From: Pseudomonas oligotrophica
Lineage (GTDB): Bacteria > Pseudomonadota > Gammaproteobacteria > Pseudomonadales > Pseudomonadaceae
Direction: 5' to 3'
Assembly: GCF_021726475.1 (NCBI RefSeq)
Contig: NZ_JAKJRU010000003.1
Coordinates: 434,001 to 498,000, forward strand
DNA: 64,000 nt
Each line of letters opens with the position of its first letter. Position 1 is the first letter of the stretch. The notes beneath the pieces are model-generated. The model was not told where the DNA came from and searched no databases. It saw nothing but the letters and a program-made list of their open reading frames with translations. Shown here one piece after another: positions 18,422 through 26,702 of this stretch. A program made the position numbers and the translations under genes.

Positions 18422-19443
18422 GACGAGGCCTCGCCCTGTTGCGCCGGCACGTCGTCTTCCTCGCCGTACTCGGTGTCGAAGGCCTGCGCATCGAGCCCGC
18501 GGATCTCGCGCAGGTAGCGCACCAGCACCGCCACCGAGCCATGGGTCACCATCACCCGTTGCGCGCCGGTCGCCTCGATCGCCCCCAGCAGCCCGGGCCA
18601 GTCGGCATGGTCGGAGAGCACGAAGCCACGGTCCACGCCGCGTCGCCGGCGGGTGCCGCGCAGCATCATCCAGCCACTGGCGAAGGCGTCGGCGTAGTCG
18701 CCGAAGCGGCGCATCCAGCTGCTGCCGCCGGCCGACGGCGGTGCAATGACGATGGCCTGCCTCAGGCGTGGGTCATTCTTCGCCAGGTCCCCGGCGTAGA
18801 GGGTTTCCGGCAGGGCGACGCCGGCTTGCCGGTAGACCCGGTTCAGCGGCTCGACGGCGCCGTGCACGACGATCGGGCCGATGCCGGCCTCCAGGCCGTG
18901 GAGGATGCGCTGCGCCTTGCCGAAGGCGTAGCTGAACAGCACGCTGGTGCGCCCGACCGCGGCGTTGGCGCGCCACCAGTCGTTGATCTCGCGAAAAACC
19001 TCGGCCTGCGCCGGCCAGCGGTAGATCGGCAGGCCGAAGGTGGACTCGGTGATGAAGGTATGGCAGCGCACCGGCTCGAACGCCGCGCAGGTGGCATCGG
19101 GCTCGACCTTGTAGTCGCCGGAGGCGACCCAGACCTCGCCGTGGTATTCGAGGCGCACCTGTGCCGAGCCGAGCACGTGGCCGGCCGGGTGCAGGCTCAG
19201 GCGGACGCCGTGATGCTCGAGAGTCTCGCCGTAGGCCAGCGTCTGCAGCGGCATGTCGGCGCCGATGCGCGTGCGCAGGATGCCTTCGCTGTCCTGGCTG
19301 GCCAGGTAGTGGCCCATGCCCCAGCGCGCATGGTCGCCGTGGGCATGGGTAATGACGGCGCGTGCCACCGGCCGCCAGGGGTCGATGTAGAAATCACCGG
19401 GCGGGCAGTACAGGCCTTCGGGGCGGGCGACGACAAGATCCAT
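18418..19443 (-). CDS. Ligase-associated DNA damage response exonuclease
   Basis: A 341-residue metallo-beta-lactamase-fold nuclease related to SNM1 and CPSF73-like enzymes. The metal motif THAHGDHARWG (HxHxDH) is near residue 34, with later HPAGHVLGSAQ, SGDY and a C-terminal SDHADWPGLL typical of the beta-CASP-like group. It is the Exo component and the first gene of the four-gene minus-strand repair operon. The ATG at 19443 starts the conserved MDLVVARPEGLYCP. Confidence 0.92.
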   Translation of the reverse strand: MDLVVARPEGLYCPPGDFYIDPWRPVARAVITHAHGDHARWGMGHYLASQDSEGILRTRIGADMPLQTLAYGETLEHHGVRLSLHPAGHVLGSAQVRLEYHGEVWVASGDYKVEPDATCAAFEPVRCHTFITESTFGLPIYRWPAQAEVFREINDWWRANAAVGRTSVLFSYAFGKAQRILHGLEAGIGPIVVHGAVEPLNRVYRQAGVALPETLYAGDLAKNDPRLRQAIVIAPPSAGGSSWMRRFGDYADAFASGWMMLRGTRRRRGVDRGFVLSDHADWPGLLGAIEATGAQRVMVTHGSVAVLVRYLREIRGLDAQAFDTEYGEEDDVPAQQGEASS

Positions 19444-19545
19444 GGCAGGCGCGTGCGTGGCGGGCTTGCTGGTTTGGAACCCGGCGCGGCGCGTCGAGTT
19501 CGCTCATCGGCCGGGCGGGGCGTACGCCGCCTGGCCGGCGGCGGC

Positions 19546-20091
19546 TCAGTCCAGCAGCTTCAGGTGCGAGATGTCCGGCGCCGGGCCGTCGGCATCGCGC
19601 GGCAGCTCGCCCATGTCGCTGCCGACCGGAGCCAGGCTCAGGCGCGAGAGGTCCAGCGCGGGTGCCGCCGGCTCGGGGCGGCTGTCCTGCAGGTCGACGC
19701 CGACCGGGGCGATGCCGAAGTCCGGCGCCTGGACCTCGGCGAACGCCGCCATGTACTCGTCGCGTGGCGCGACCTGTAGACGGCCGACCGGTGCGGCCGG
19801 GGCGGGCGCGGCATCGGCCGGCGGCGGTGGGGCCAGCTCGATCTCCTCGACCTCGACATCCAGCGCGCAGACCTCCACCTGGGCCCCGGCGCGCTCCATG
19901 GCCTGGCGATACTTGTCGGCCGCGGCGGCATCGAGGTTCTGCTTGATCACCATGCGCCGCCCGGAGAACAGCAGGGCGATGCGCTGGGCGTCGGCCTGGA
20001 ACAGCCGGGCGAGGTTGGCGCGAACCTGCTCCGGCTCGGCACCGGGCAGCGTCTGCCCGGAAAAGGCGATTTCGTAGCGGACGTCGGTCAT
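19546..20091 (-). CDS. Conserved hypothetical protein, 181 residues
   Basis: Two parts are visible. Residues 1-80 form a compact domain (YEIAFSGQTLPGAEPEQV, then LARLFQADAQRIALLFSGRR, then AAADKYRQAMERAGAQVEV). This pattern of FSG, LARLF, LFSGR, KY..A and AGA recurs at the N-termini of several gammaproteobacterial proteins of unknown role. The rest is proline/alanine-rich and acidic, ending in a short conserved-looking tail (PDISHLKLLD). No signal peptide is seen. The gene is 102 bases upstream of the repair operon on the same strand, so co-transcription is possible but unproven. Confidence 0.7.
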   Translation of the reverse strand: MTDVRYEIAFSGQTLPGAEPEQVRANLARLFQADAQRIALLFSGRRMVIKQNLDAAAADKYRQAMERAGAQVEVCALDVEVEEIELAPPPPADAAPAPAAPVGRLQVAPRDEYMAAFAEVQAPDFGIAPVGVDLQDSRPEPAAPALDLSRLSLAPVGSDMGELPRDADGPAPDISHLKLLD

Positions 20092-20168
20092 GGCTGAATC
20101 TCCGAACCTGGGGGGCGAGGCCGAACGTTAATCGATGCCGGCGGCGCGGCAAAGCGTGGCGGCATCCG

Positions 20169-22487
20169 TCAGCGAAGCGGTGCGAACAGTGCCTCGATAT
20201 CGCCCGGCTCGAGTTCCAGCGCTTCGCTTCCAGCACCGGCCAGCAGCCCGGCGGCGAGCTCGGCCTTGCGGTGCTGCAGTTCGCCGATGCGCTCCTCGAC
20301 GGTGCCGCGGCTGATCAGCCGGTAGACGAACACCGGCTTGTCCTGGCCGATGCGGTAGGCGCGGTCGGTGGCCTGGGCCTCGGCGGCGGGGTTCCACCAG
20401 GGGTCGTAGTGGATCACGGTGTCGGCCGCCGTCAGGTTCAGCCCGGTGCCACCGGCCTTGAGGCTGATCAGGAAGACCGGCACCTCGCCGCGCTGGAAGC
20501 GCGCCACCGGCGTGCGGCGGTCGCGGGTCGCACCGGTCAGGCTGAGGTAGGCGATGCCCTGCTGCTGCAGCGCCTGTTCGATCAGTGCCAGCATCGAGGT
20601 GAACTGCGAGAACACCAGCACGCGGCGGCCCTCGGCGATCAGCTCGCGGAGCATCTCGACCAGGCTGTCGAGCTTGGCCGAGCTGCTGCCGCGGCGCGAT
20701 GCCTCCGGATGGCTCTTGACCAGGCGCAGGTCGCAGCAGACCTGGCGCAGCTTGAGCAGCGCCTCGAGGATGATCATCTGGCTGCTGGCCAGCCCGCGCC
20801 GGGCGATCTCCTCGCGCACCTTGCGGTCCATCGCCAGGCGCAGGTGCTCGTAGGTCTCGCGCTGCGCCTCGCTGAGTTCGACCCAGTGGGTCATCTCGGT
20901 CTTGGCCGGCAGCTCGCTGGCGACGTCCTCCTTGCGCCGGCGCAGCAGGAAGGGGGCGATGCGCGCGCGCAGGTGGGCCAGGCGTTCCTGGTCGCCGTGC
21001 TTCTCGATCGGTGTGCGGTAGTCGCGGCTGAACGCGCGGGCGTCGCCGAGCCAGCCGGGCATGAGGAAATGGAACAGCGACCAGAGCTCGCCCAGGTGGT
21101 TTTCCACCGGCGTGCCGGTCAGGCACAGGCGCTGGCGGGTGTCGAGCTGGCCGGCGGCCTGGGCGGCCTTGCTCGAGGCGTTCTTGATGTTCTGCGCCTC
21201 GTCGAGGATCAGCAGGTGCAGCGGTTGCTCGCGCAGTCGCTCGATGTCGCGCGGCAGCAGGGCGTAGCTGGTCAGCAGCAGGTCATAGTCGGCGAGCTGG
21301 TCGAAGTACCGGCGCCGGCCGCTGCCCTGCAGCACCAGCACCTTCAGCGCCGGGGCGAAGCGCGCCGCCTCGTCCTGCCAGTTGGGCAGCAGGCTGGTCG
21401 GCATCACCACCAGCGCCGGGCGGTCCAGGCGCCCGGCCTCCTTCTCGATGAGCAGGTGGGCGAGGCTCTGCAGCGTCTTGCCCAGGCCCATGTCATCGCC
21501 GAGGATGCCGCCGCAGCGCGCCTCGCGCAGGGCCTGCAGCCAGGCTACGCCCTGCAGCTGGTAGGGCCGCAGGCGCGCCGCCAGCCCGCGTGGTGCTGCG
21601 AGCCGGCTGTCGCGCAGCGCTTGCAGGCGGCTGGCCAGCTCGCGCAGCTCGTCGCCGCCCTGCCAGTCGAGCCGGGCGTCCTTCAGCCCGGCCAGGCGGG
21701 CGCCGTCGATCCGGCTCAGGTGCAGGCGGCCGCCTTGGATAGCGTCCTCGAAATACAGCTCGCCGAGGGTGGCGAGGATCGGCCGCAGGCGCGCGATGGG
21801 CAGCAGGACCTGCAGCGGTTGTCCGTCGCTGCGACGGGTCTGGTCGAGCTGCACGCGCAGCTGCTCGTCGTCGCTGCGTTGCTGCAGCTGGCGCGGGCGC
21901 AGCAGCTCGCCATGCTGGCGGATCAGTTTGAGCAGCACCGGCAGCAGGCCGATGCGCTGGTCGTCGACGATGATGCCGATGTCGAGGTCGAAACCGTCCC
22001 GCACGCCGTCCTGGATCTCGGCGTACCAGCCATCCACCGGGGTCAGGTCGTAGAGGAAGCCGGGGCGCAGGTCGATCTGCCAGCCCTGGCGGTACAACTC
22101 CGGCAGCTGCTCGCGGACGAAGCGCAGCCAGGCCTCCTCGTTGGGCAGCTGGTACATCTCCGCCGAGTCACGCGGCAGCGCCTGGCTCTGGCGCAGGGCA
22201 ACCCGAAAGCCGAGCGCCTCGAGCTGGCGGCGCAGCTGTTGTTCGGCCTGCGGCTGGCGGGCGATCAACAGCATCTCGTCGCCCTGCGGCTGGCGGATGC
22301 GCTCGCCGTCGCGCTTGCCGTGCGCCACGGCGGCGCCGTAGACGAAGCTGAGCCCGGCGCGGTGCTGGTACTCGCGGACCATGCGCTGGCTGCCCGGCTG
22401 GTAGTTGATCGCCAGGTGGCTGCCCAGGCTGAGCCTGGGTGTCGGCAACAGGTCGTCGACCTGGCGTTGCGCGCGCGGCTCAGGCAT
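20169..22487 (-). CDS. SNF2-family DEAD/DEAH-box helicase-like ATPase
   Basis: A Swi2/Snf2-type ATPase of 772 residues from the ATG at 22487; a GTG three codons earlier is possible. Motif I is GDDMGLGKTLQSLAHL, motif II is LILDEAQNIKN, then CLTGTPVENHLGELWSLF (III). The second lobe has VLVFSQFTSML, LISLKAGGTGLNLTAADTVIH and DRAYRIGQDKPVFVYRL (V-VI). The first 260 residues form a family-specific N-terminal domain. Many relatives are longer, with an N-terminal SWIM zinc finger; none is present here. The gene begins 33 bases after the CsiV-like stop and probably shares a transcript with mfd. Confidence 0.88.
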   Translation of the reverse strand: MPEPRAQRQVDDLLPTPRLSLGSHLAINYQPGSQRMVREYQHRAGLSFVYGAAVAHGKRDGERIRQPQGDEMLLIARQPQAEQQLRRQLEALGFRVALRQSQALPRDSAEMYQLPNEEAWLRFVREQLPELYRQGWQIDLRPGFLYDLTPVDGWYAEIQDGVRDGFDLDIGIIVDDQRIGLLPVLLKLIRQHGELLRPRQLQQRSDDEQLRVQLDQTRRSDGQPLQVLLPIARLRPILATLGELYFEDAIQGGRLHLSRIDGARLAGLKDARLDWQGGDELRELASRLQALRDSRLAAPRGLAARLRPYQLQGVAWLQALREARCGGILGDDMGLGKTLQSLAHLLIEKEAGRLDRPALVVMPTSLLPNWQDEAARFAPALKVLVLQGSGRRRYFDQLADYDLLLTSYALLPRDIERLREQPLHLLILDEAQNIKNASSKAAQAAGQLDTRQRLCLTGTPVENHLGELWSLFHFLMPGWLGDARAFSRDYRTPIEKHGDQERLAHLRARIAPFLLRRRKEDVASELPAKTEMTHWVELSEAQRETYEHLRLAMDRKVREEIARRGLASSQMIILEALLKLRQVCCDLRLVKSHPEASRRGSSSAKLDSLVEMLRELIAEGRRVLVFSQFTSMLALIEQALQQQGIAYLSLTGATRDRRTPVARFQRGEVPVFLISLKAGGTGLNLTAADTVIHYDPWWNPAAEAQATDRAYRIGQDKPVFVYRLISRGTVEERIGELQHRKAELAAGLLAGAGSEALELEPGDIEALFAPLR

Positions 22488-22520
22488 CGCGCGCACCGCA
22501 TGCGGCGCAGCGGCTGCCGG

Positions 22521-23045
22521 TCACAGTGGCATGACCCGGATCAGCAGGCCGAGGCCCTGGTTGTCGAGGAAGTTCAGCCGGTTCGGTTCCAGGCGCCGGC
22601 GGCTGGCGAAGCGCTCGCTGCCGAGCAGTTCGCCGTAGGCGCCGAAGCGATTGATCCAGAACTCGGCCTCGATGACCTGATAGCGCCCCGGATGCAGGCG
22701 CAGAGTGCCCTGCACCGGGTAGTGCTCGTAGTGACGCGGGCCGGCGACCAGCGCCAGCGGGCGTGCCGGTTCGCTGATCGGCTGCCGCCAGGCGCGATGC
22801 AGCAGCACCTGGTAGCCGGCGTCGGGGGTCAACCGCGCAGCCAGCGCCAGCAGCGCCGGCTCGCGCCAGTCGCGCTTGCCCAGCAGGCGCGCGCCATTGG
22901 CCCAGCCGGCCGGCGCCGGCTGGCTGGCCGCCAACGCCGGGCCCTGGCGGAACAGGATGAGTTCCACCCGGTAGTGCTGCTCGGCGGCCGGCGCCTGCGA
23001 GCAAACCAGCACCGCCAGCAGGGCGATGCAGTACGACAAGCGCAT
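22521..23045 (-). CDS. CsiV family exported protein
   Basis: A 174-residue protein with a Sec signal peptide: MRLSYCIALLAVLVCSQAPAA, with likely cleavage after APAA. The mature part starts EQHYRVELILFRQ, the typical opening of the CsiV family. CsiV was first described in Vibrio as a periplasmic partner of the LpoA/PBP1a peptidoglycan synthase; the role in Pseudomonas is inferred. It follows mfd by nine bases and precedes the SNF2 helicase, suggesting one operon. Confidence 0.8.
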   Translation of the reverse strand: MRLSYCIALLAVLVCSQAPAAEQHYRVELILFRQGPALAASQPAPAGWANGARLLGKRDWREPALLALAARLTPDAGYQVLLHRAWRQPISEPARPLALVAGPRHYEHYPVQGTLRLHPGRYQVIEAEFWINRFGAYGELLGSERFASRRRLEPNRLNFLDNQGLGLLIRVMPL

Positions 23046-23054
23046 GGCGCGTCC

Positions 23055-26000
23055 TTATTGATCAGCAGGCGCGAGGCGCTCCAGCAGCGCTTCGAGGGTG
23101 TTGAAGCGTTCCTCGGGTCGCTCCATCGGGACGAGGAACCGGAACAGGGTGGCGCCTTCGAACTTGTAGCGGTTGGGCTGGCCCTGGATCAGCTTGATCA
23201 GCACCAGCGGGTCCACCGGGGTGCTGGCAGAGAACTCGAGGCGTCCGCCCTGCGGGCCGGCGTCGATCTTGCTGATGCCCAGCTTCTCGGCCTGCAGCTT
23301 GAGCAGGGTCAGGCGCACCAGGTTCTTGGTCGGCTCGGGCAGCAGGCCGAAGCGGTCGATCATCTCCACCTGCAGCTCCTTCAGGCCGTCCTCGTCGGCG
23401 GCGTTGGCGATGCGCTTGTAGAGGATCAGCCGCGCATGCACATCCGGCAGGTAGTCTTCGGGGATCAGCGCCGGCAGGCGCAAGTTGATCTCAGGGCCGC
23501 CACCGAGCGGCTGCTCCAGGTTTGGCTGTTCGCCCTTCTGGATGGACTTGACCGCGCGCTCGAGCATTTCCATGTAGAGGGTGAAGCCGACCGCCTGGAT
23601 CTGCCCGCTCTGGCCTTCGCCGAGCAGCTCGCCGGCGCCGCGGATCTCCAGGTCGTGGGTGGCCAGGACGAAGCCGGCACCGAGGTCCTGGGCGTTGGCG
23701 ATGGCTTCCAGGCGCTTCTGCGCATCGTCGGTCATCTGCTTGCGTGGCGGCGTCAGCAGGTAGGCATAGGCCTGGTGGTGGCTGCGGCCGACGCGGCCGC
23801 GCAGCTGGTGCAGCTGGGCCAGGCCGAACTTGTCGGCGCGCTCGATGATGATGGTGTTGGCGCTCGGCACGTCGATGCCGGTCTCGATGATGGTCGAGGC
23901 CACCAGCACGTTGAAGCGCTTGTGGTAGAAGTCGCTCATCACCTGTTCCAGCTCGCGCTCGCGCATCTGCCCGTGGCCGATGGCGATGCGTGCCTCGGGC
24001 ACCAGGGCGGCGAGGTCGGCGGCGCACTTCTCGATGGTCTTCACGTCGTTGTGCAGGTAGTAGACCTGGCCGCCGCGCAACAGCTCGCGCAGCAGCGCTT
24101 CCTTGATCGTCGGGTTGTTGGCCTCCATGACGAAGGTGCGCACCGACAACCGGCGCGCCGGCGGCGTGGCGATGATCGACAGGTCGCGCATGCCGGCGAT
24201 CGACATGTTCAGCGTGCGCGGAATCGGCGTGGCGGTGAGGGTGAGGATGTCCACCTCGCTGCGCAGCGCCTTGAGCTGCTCCTTCTGGCGCACGCCGAAG
24301 CGATGTTCCTCGTCGATGATGACCAGCCCCAGGTTGCTGAACCTGACGTCGTCCTGCAGCAGCTTGTGGGTGCCGATGAGGATGTCGATCTTGCCTTCGG
24401 CCAGCTCGGCGATGGCGTTCTGCACGTCCTTGGCCGATTTGAAGCGGCTCATTACCTCGACCCGCACCGGCCAGTCGGCGAAGCGGTCGCGGAAGCTGTT
24501 GTAGTGCTGCTGGGCGAGCAGGGTGGTGGGCACCAGCACCGCCACCTGCTTGCCGCCGTGCACGGCGATGAAGGCGGCGCGCATGGCCACCTCGGTCTTG
24601 CCGAAGCCGACGTCGCCGCAAACCAGGCGGTCCATCGGCTTGGCCGAGAGCAGGTCCTCGCGCACCGCGTCGATGGCGGCCTGCTGGTCCGGCGTCTCCT
24701 CGAAGGGGAAACCGGCACTGAAGGTCTCGTAGTCGACCTGCGGGTCCTTGAAGGCATAGCCCTGGCGTGCGGCGCGGCGGGCGTAGATGTCGAGCAGTTC
24801 TGCAGCCACGTCGCGCACCTGCTCGGCGGCCTTGCGCTTGGCCTTCTGCCAGGTTTCCGAACCGAGCCGGTGCAGCGGCGCCAGGGCGTCGTCGCTGCCG
24901 GTGTAGCGGGCGATCAGGTGCAGGCTGGCGACCGGCACGTAGAGCTTGGCCTCCTCGGCGTACTGCAGCAGGAGGAATTCCTGCGCCTGGCCTTCGATCT
25001 CCAGGGTGACCAGGCCGTGATAGCGGCCGACGCCATGGTCGATGTGCACCACCGGCGCACCTTCACGCAGCTCGGTGAGGTTGCGGATGACGTTGTCGCC
25101 GGCGTCGCGGCCCTTCTCGCGGCGCCGGCGCTGCATGACGCGCTGGCCGAACAGCGGGCTCTCGGCCACCAGCGCCAGTTCATCGAGCAGCAGGCCCTCG
25201 TCCAGCGGCGCGATGGCGATCGCCAGGCGCTCCGGGCTCTGCAGGAAACCGGCCCAGCCGTCGACTTCCTGCGGGCGCAGCTTCAGCCGGGCCAGCAGTT
25301 CGAGCAGCACCTCGCGGCGGCCGGCGGACTCGGCGGTGAACAGCACGCGCCCGGGATACTGGTCGAGGAAGCGGCGCAGCTTGCCCAGCGGCTCGCCGGC
25401 CTTGGCCTCGATGGCGAGGTCCGGCAGCGGCTCGACGGCGAAGCGCTCGCGGCCGACGCCGGGCTCGACGTCCTGCTGGCTGACCACCACGCGCGGCCAG
25501 TGCTTGAGGCGGGCGAAACAGTCCTCCACCGGGACGAACAGGTCGGCCGGCGGCAGCAGCGGACGCTCCGGATCGATGCGGCGTTCCTCGTAGCGGTTGC
25601 GCACGTCGCTCCAGAACTGCTCGGCGGCCTGTTCGATGCCGGGCAGGGAGAACACCTGGCTGTCCTCGGGCAAGTAGTCGAAGAGGGTGGCCGTCTCGTC
25701 GTAGAACAGCGGCAGGTAGTACTCGATGCCGGCCGGGGTGATGCCGGTGGACAGGTCCTGGTAGATCGGGCAACGGCGGAAGTCGACGTCGAAGCGCTCG
25801 CGAAAGCGCGCGCGAAAGCCGGTCACCGCTTCCTTCTTCAGCGGGAACTCGCGGGCCGGCAGCAGGCGGATCGATTCGACCTTGTCGATGGAACGCTGGG
25901 TTTCCGGATCGAAGGTGCGCAGGGTCTCGATTTCGTCATCGAAAAGATCGATGCGATAGGGCAGCTCGCTACCCATCGGGAACAGGTCGATCAGCGCGCC

Positions 26001-26495
26001 GCGCACGGCGAACTCGCCGTGCTCGTAGACGGTATCGACGCAGCGGTAGCCGGCCGCTTCCAGGCGCGTGCGCATCTCCTCGACATCGAGTCGCTGGCCG
26101 ACGTCGAGCACCAGGCTGGAGCCGAGCAGGAAGCGCTTGGGCGCGAGCCTGTGTAGGGCCGTGGTGATGGGCACTACCAATACGCCGTGGCCGAGCGAAG
26201 GCAGCCGGTAGAGCGTGTCGATGCGCTGGGAAATGATGTCCTGGTGCGGCGAGAACAGGTCGTAGGGCAGGGTTTCCCAGTCTGGGAAGTGCAGCACCGC
26301 GAGATCCGGCGCGAAGAAGGCGAGCTCCTCCTGCAGGCGTTCGGCGCTCTGGCTGTCGGCGGTCAGCAGCAGGGTGAAGCGTTTGGCTTGGCTGGCGGCC
26401 TCGGCGATGGCCAGGCTCAGCGCAGCTCCGGAAAGGTTGCCCCAGTGTTGCTTGCCACCAGCGGCAGGCAGGGGCGCAAGGCGCAGGACGGACAC
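23055..26495 (-). CDS. mfd: Transcription-repair coupling factor Mfd
   Basis: A 1146-residue Mfd. The N-terminal UvrB-like region (LPAAGGKQHWGNLSG, then LHFPDWETLPYD) recruits UvrA. The RNA-polymerase-interacting CarD-like domain contains GAPVVHIDHGVGRYHGL. The translocase has VCGDVGFGKTEVAMRAA (Walker A), LVIIDEEHRFGV (DEEH), LTATPIPRTLNM and HQLRGRVGRSHHQAYAYLL. A C-terminal TRCF domain follows. It removes RNA polymerase stalled at lesions and recruits excision repair. The start is GTG. It is divergent from gap across 207 bases. Confidence 0.97.
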   Translation of the reverse strand: MSVLRLAPLPAAGGKQHWGNLSGAALSLAIAEAASQAKRFTLLLTADSQSAERLQEELAFFAPDLAVLHFPDWETLPYDLFSPHQDIISQRIDTLYRLPSLGHGVLVVPITTALHRLAPKRFLLGSSLVLDVGQRLDVEEMRTRLEAAGYRCVDTVYEHGEFAVRGALIDLFPMGSELPYRIDLFDDEIETLRTFDPETQRSIDKVESIRLLPAREFPLKKEAVTGFRARFRERFDVDFRRCPIYQDLSTGITPAGIEYYLPLFYDETATLFDYLPEDSQVFSLPGIEQAAEQFWSDVRNRYEERRIDPERPLLPPADLFVPVEDCFARLKHWPRVVVSQQDVEPGVGRERFAVEPLPDLAIEAKAGEPLGKLRRFLDQYPGRVLFTAESAGRREVLLELLARLKLRPQEVDGWAGFLQSPERLAIAIAPLDEGLLLDELALVAESPLFGQRVMQRRRREKGRDAGDNVIRNLTELREGAPVVHIDHGVGRYHGLVTLEIEGQAQEFLLLQYAEEAKLYVPVASLHLIARYTGSDDALAPLHRLGSETWQKAKRKAAEQVRDVAAELLDIYARRAARQGYAFKDPQVDYETFSAGFPFEETPDQQAAIDAVREDLLSAKPMDRLVCGDVGFGKTEVAMRAAFIAVHGGKQVAVLVPTTLLAQQHYNSFRDRFADWPVRVEVMSRFKSAKDVQNAIAELAEGKIDILIGTHKLLQDDVRFSNLGLVIIDEEHRFGVRQKEQLKALRSEVDILTLTATPIPRTLNMSIAGMRDLSIIATPPARRLSVRTFVMEANNPTIKEALLRELLRGGQVYYLHNDVKTIEKCAADLAALVPEARIAIGHGQMRERELEQVMSDFYHKRFNVLVASTIIETGIDVPSANTIIIERADKFGLAQLHQLRGRVGRSHHQAYAYLLTPPRKQMTDDAQKRLEAIANAQDLGAGFVLATHDLEIRGAGELLGEGQSGQIQAVGFTLYMEMLERAVKSIQKGEQPNLEQPLGGGPEINLRLPALIPEDYLPDVHARLILYKRIANAADEDGLKELQVEMIDRFGLLPEPTKNLVRLTLLKLQAEKLGISKIDAGPQGGRLEFSASTPVDPLVLIKLIQGQPNRYKFEGATLFRFLVPMERPEERFNTLEALLERLAPADQ

Positions 26496-26630
26496 GAGTG
26501 GGCGTGGCTCCGATCGAAAAATTTGGCCGGCGGGATTGTAACTATCGACACCCGCGGCTGTCAGTGTTTCGTCCGCTGCACGATGGCGGGCGCAAGGAGC
26601 GGCATTGTTCTTCCGGACAGGGGGAGGCTG

Positions 26631-26659
26631 ATGACACGCACCTGGCGCGCCGTCATAAT
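26631..26659 (+). promoter_or_regulatory. Candidate sigma-70 promoter of the GAPDH gene
   Basis: ATGACA (26631-26636) and CATAAT (26654-26659) are separated by exactly 17 bases and sit 44 bases upstream of the GTG start. This is the best promoter match in the mfd-gap intergenic region. No operator for a sugar-responsive repressor was recognised. Confidence 0.55.
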
Positions 26660-26702
26660 GTAGCCCCTTTTTTCAGCCCCTACATGTGGAAGGAACTGTC
26701 CC

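Noticed and set aside
20271..26156. Very long plus-strand open frame (1961 codons) opposite mfd and the SNF2 gene
   Set aside because: It is the antisense of two well-supported genes in GC-rich DNA. Its translation is low-complexity (Gln, Ala, Val, Leu, Asp) with no recognisable domain.
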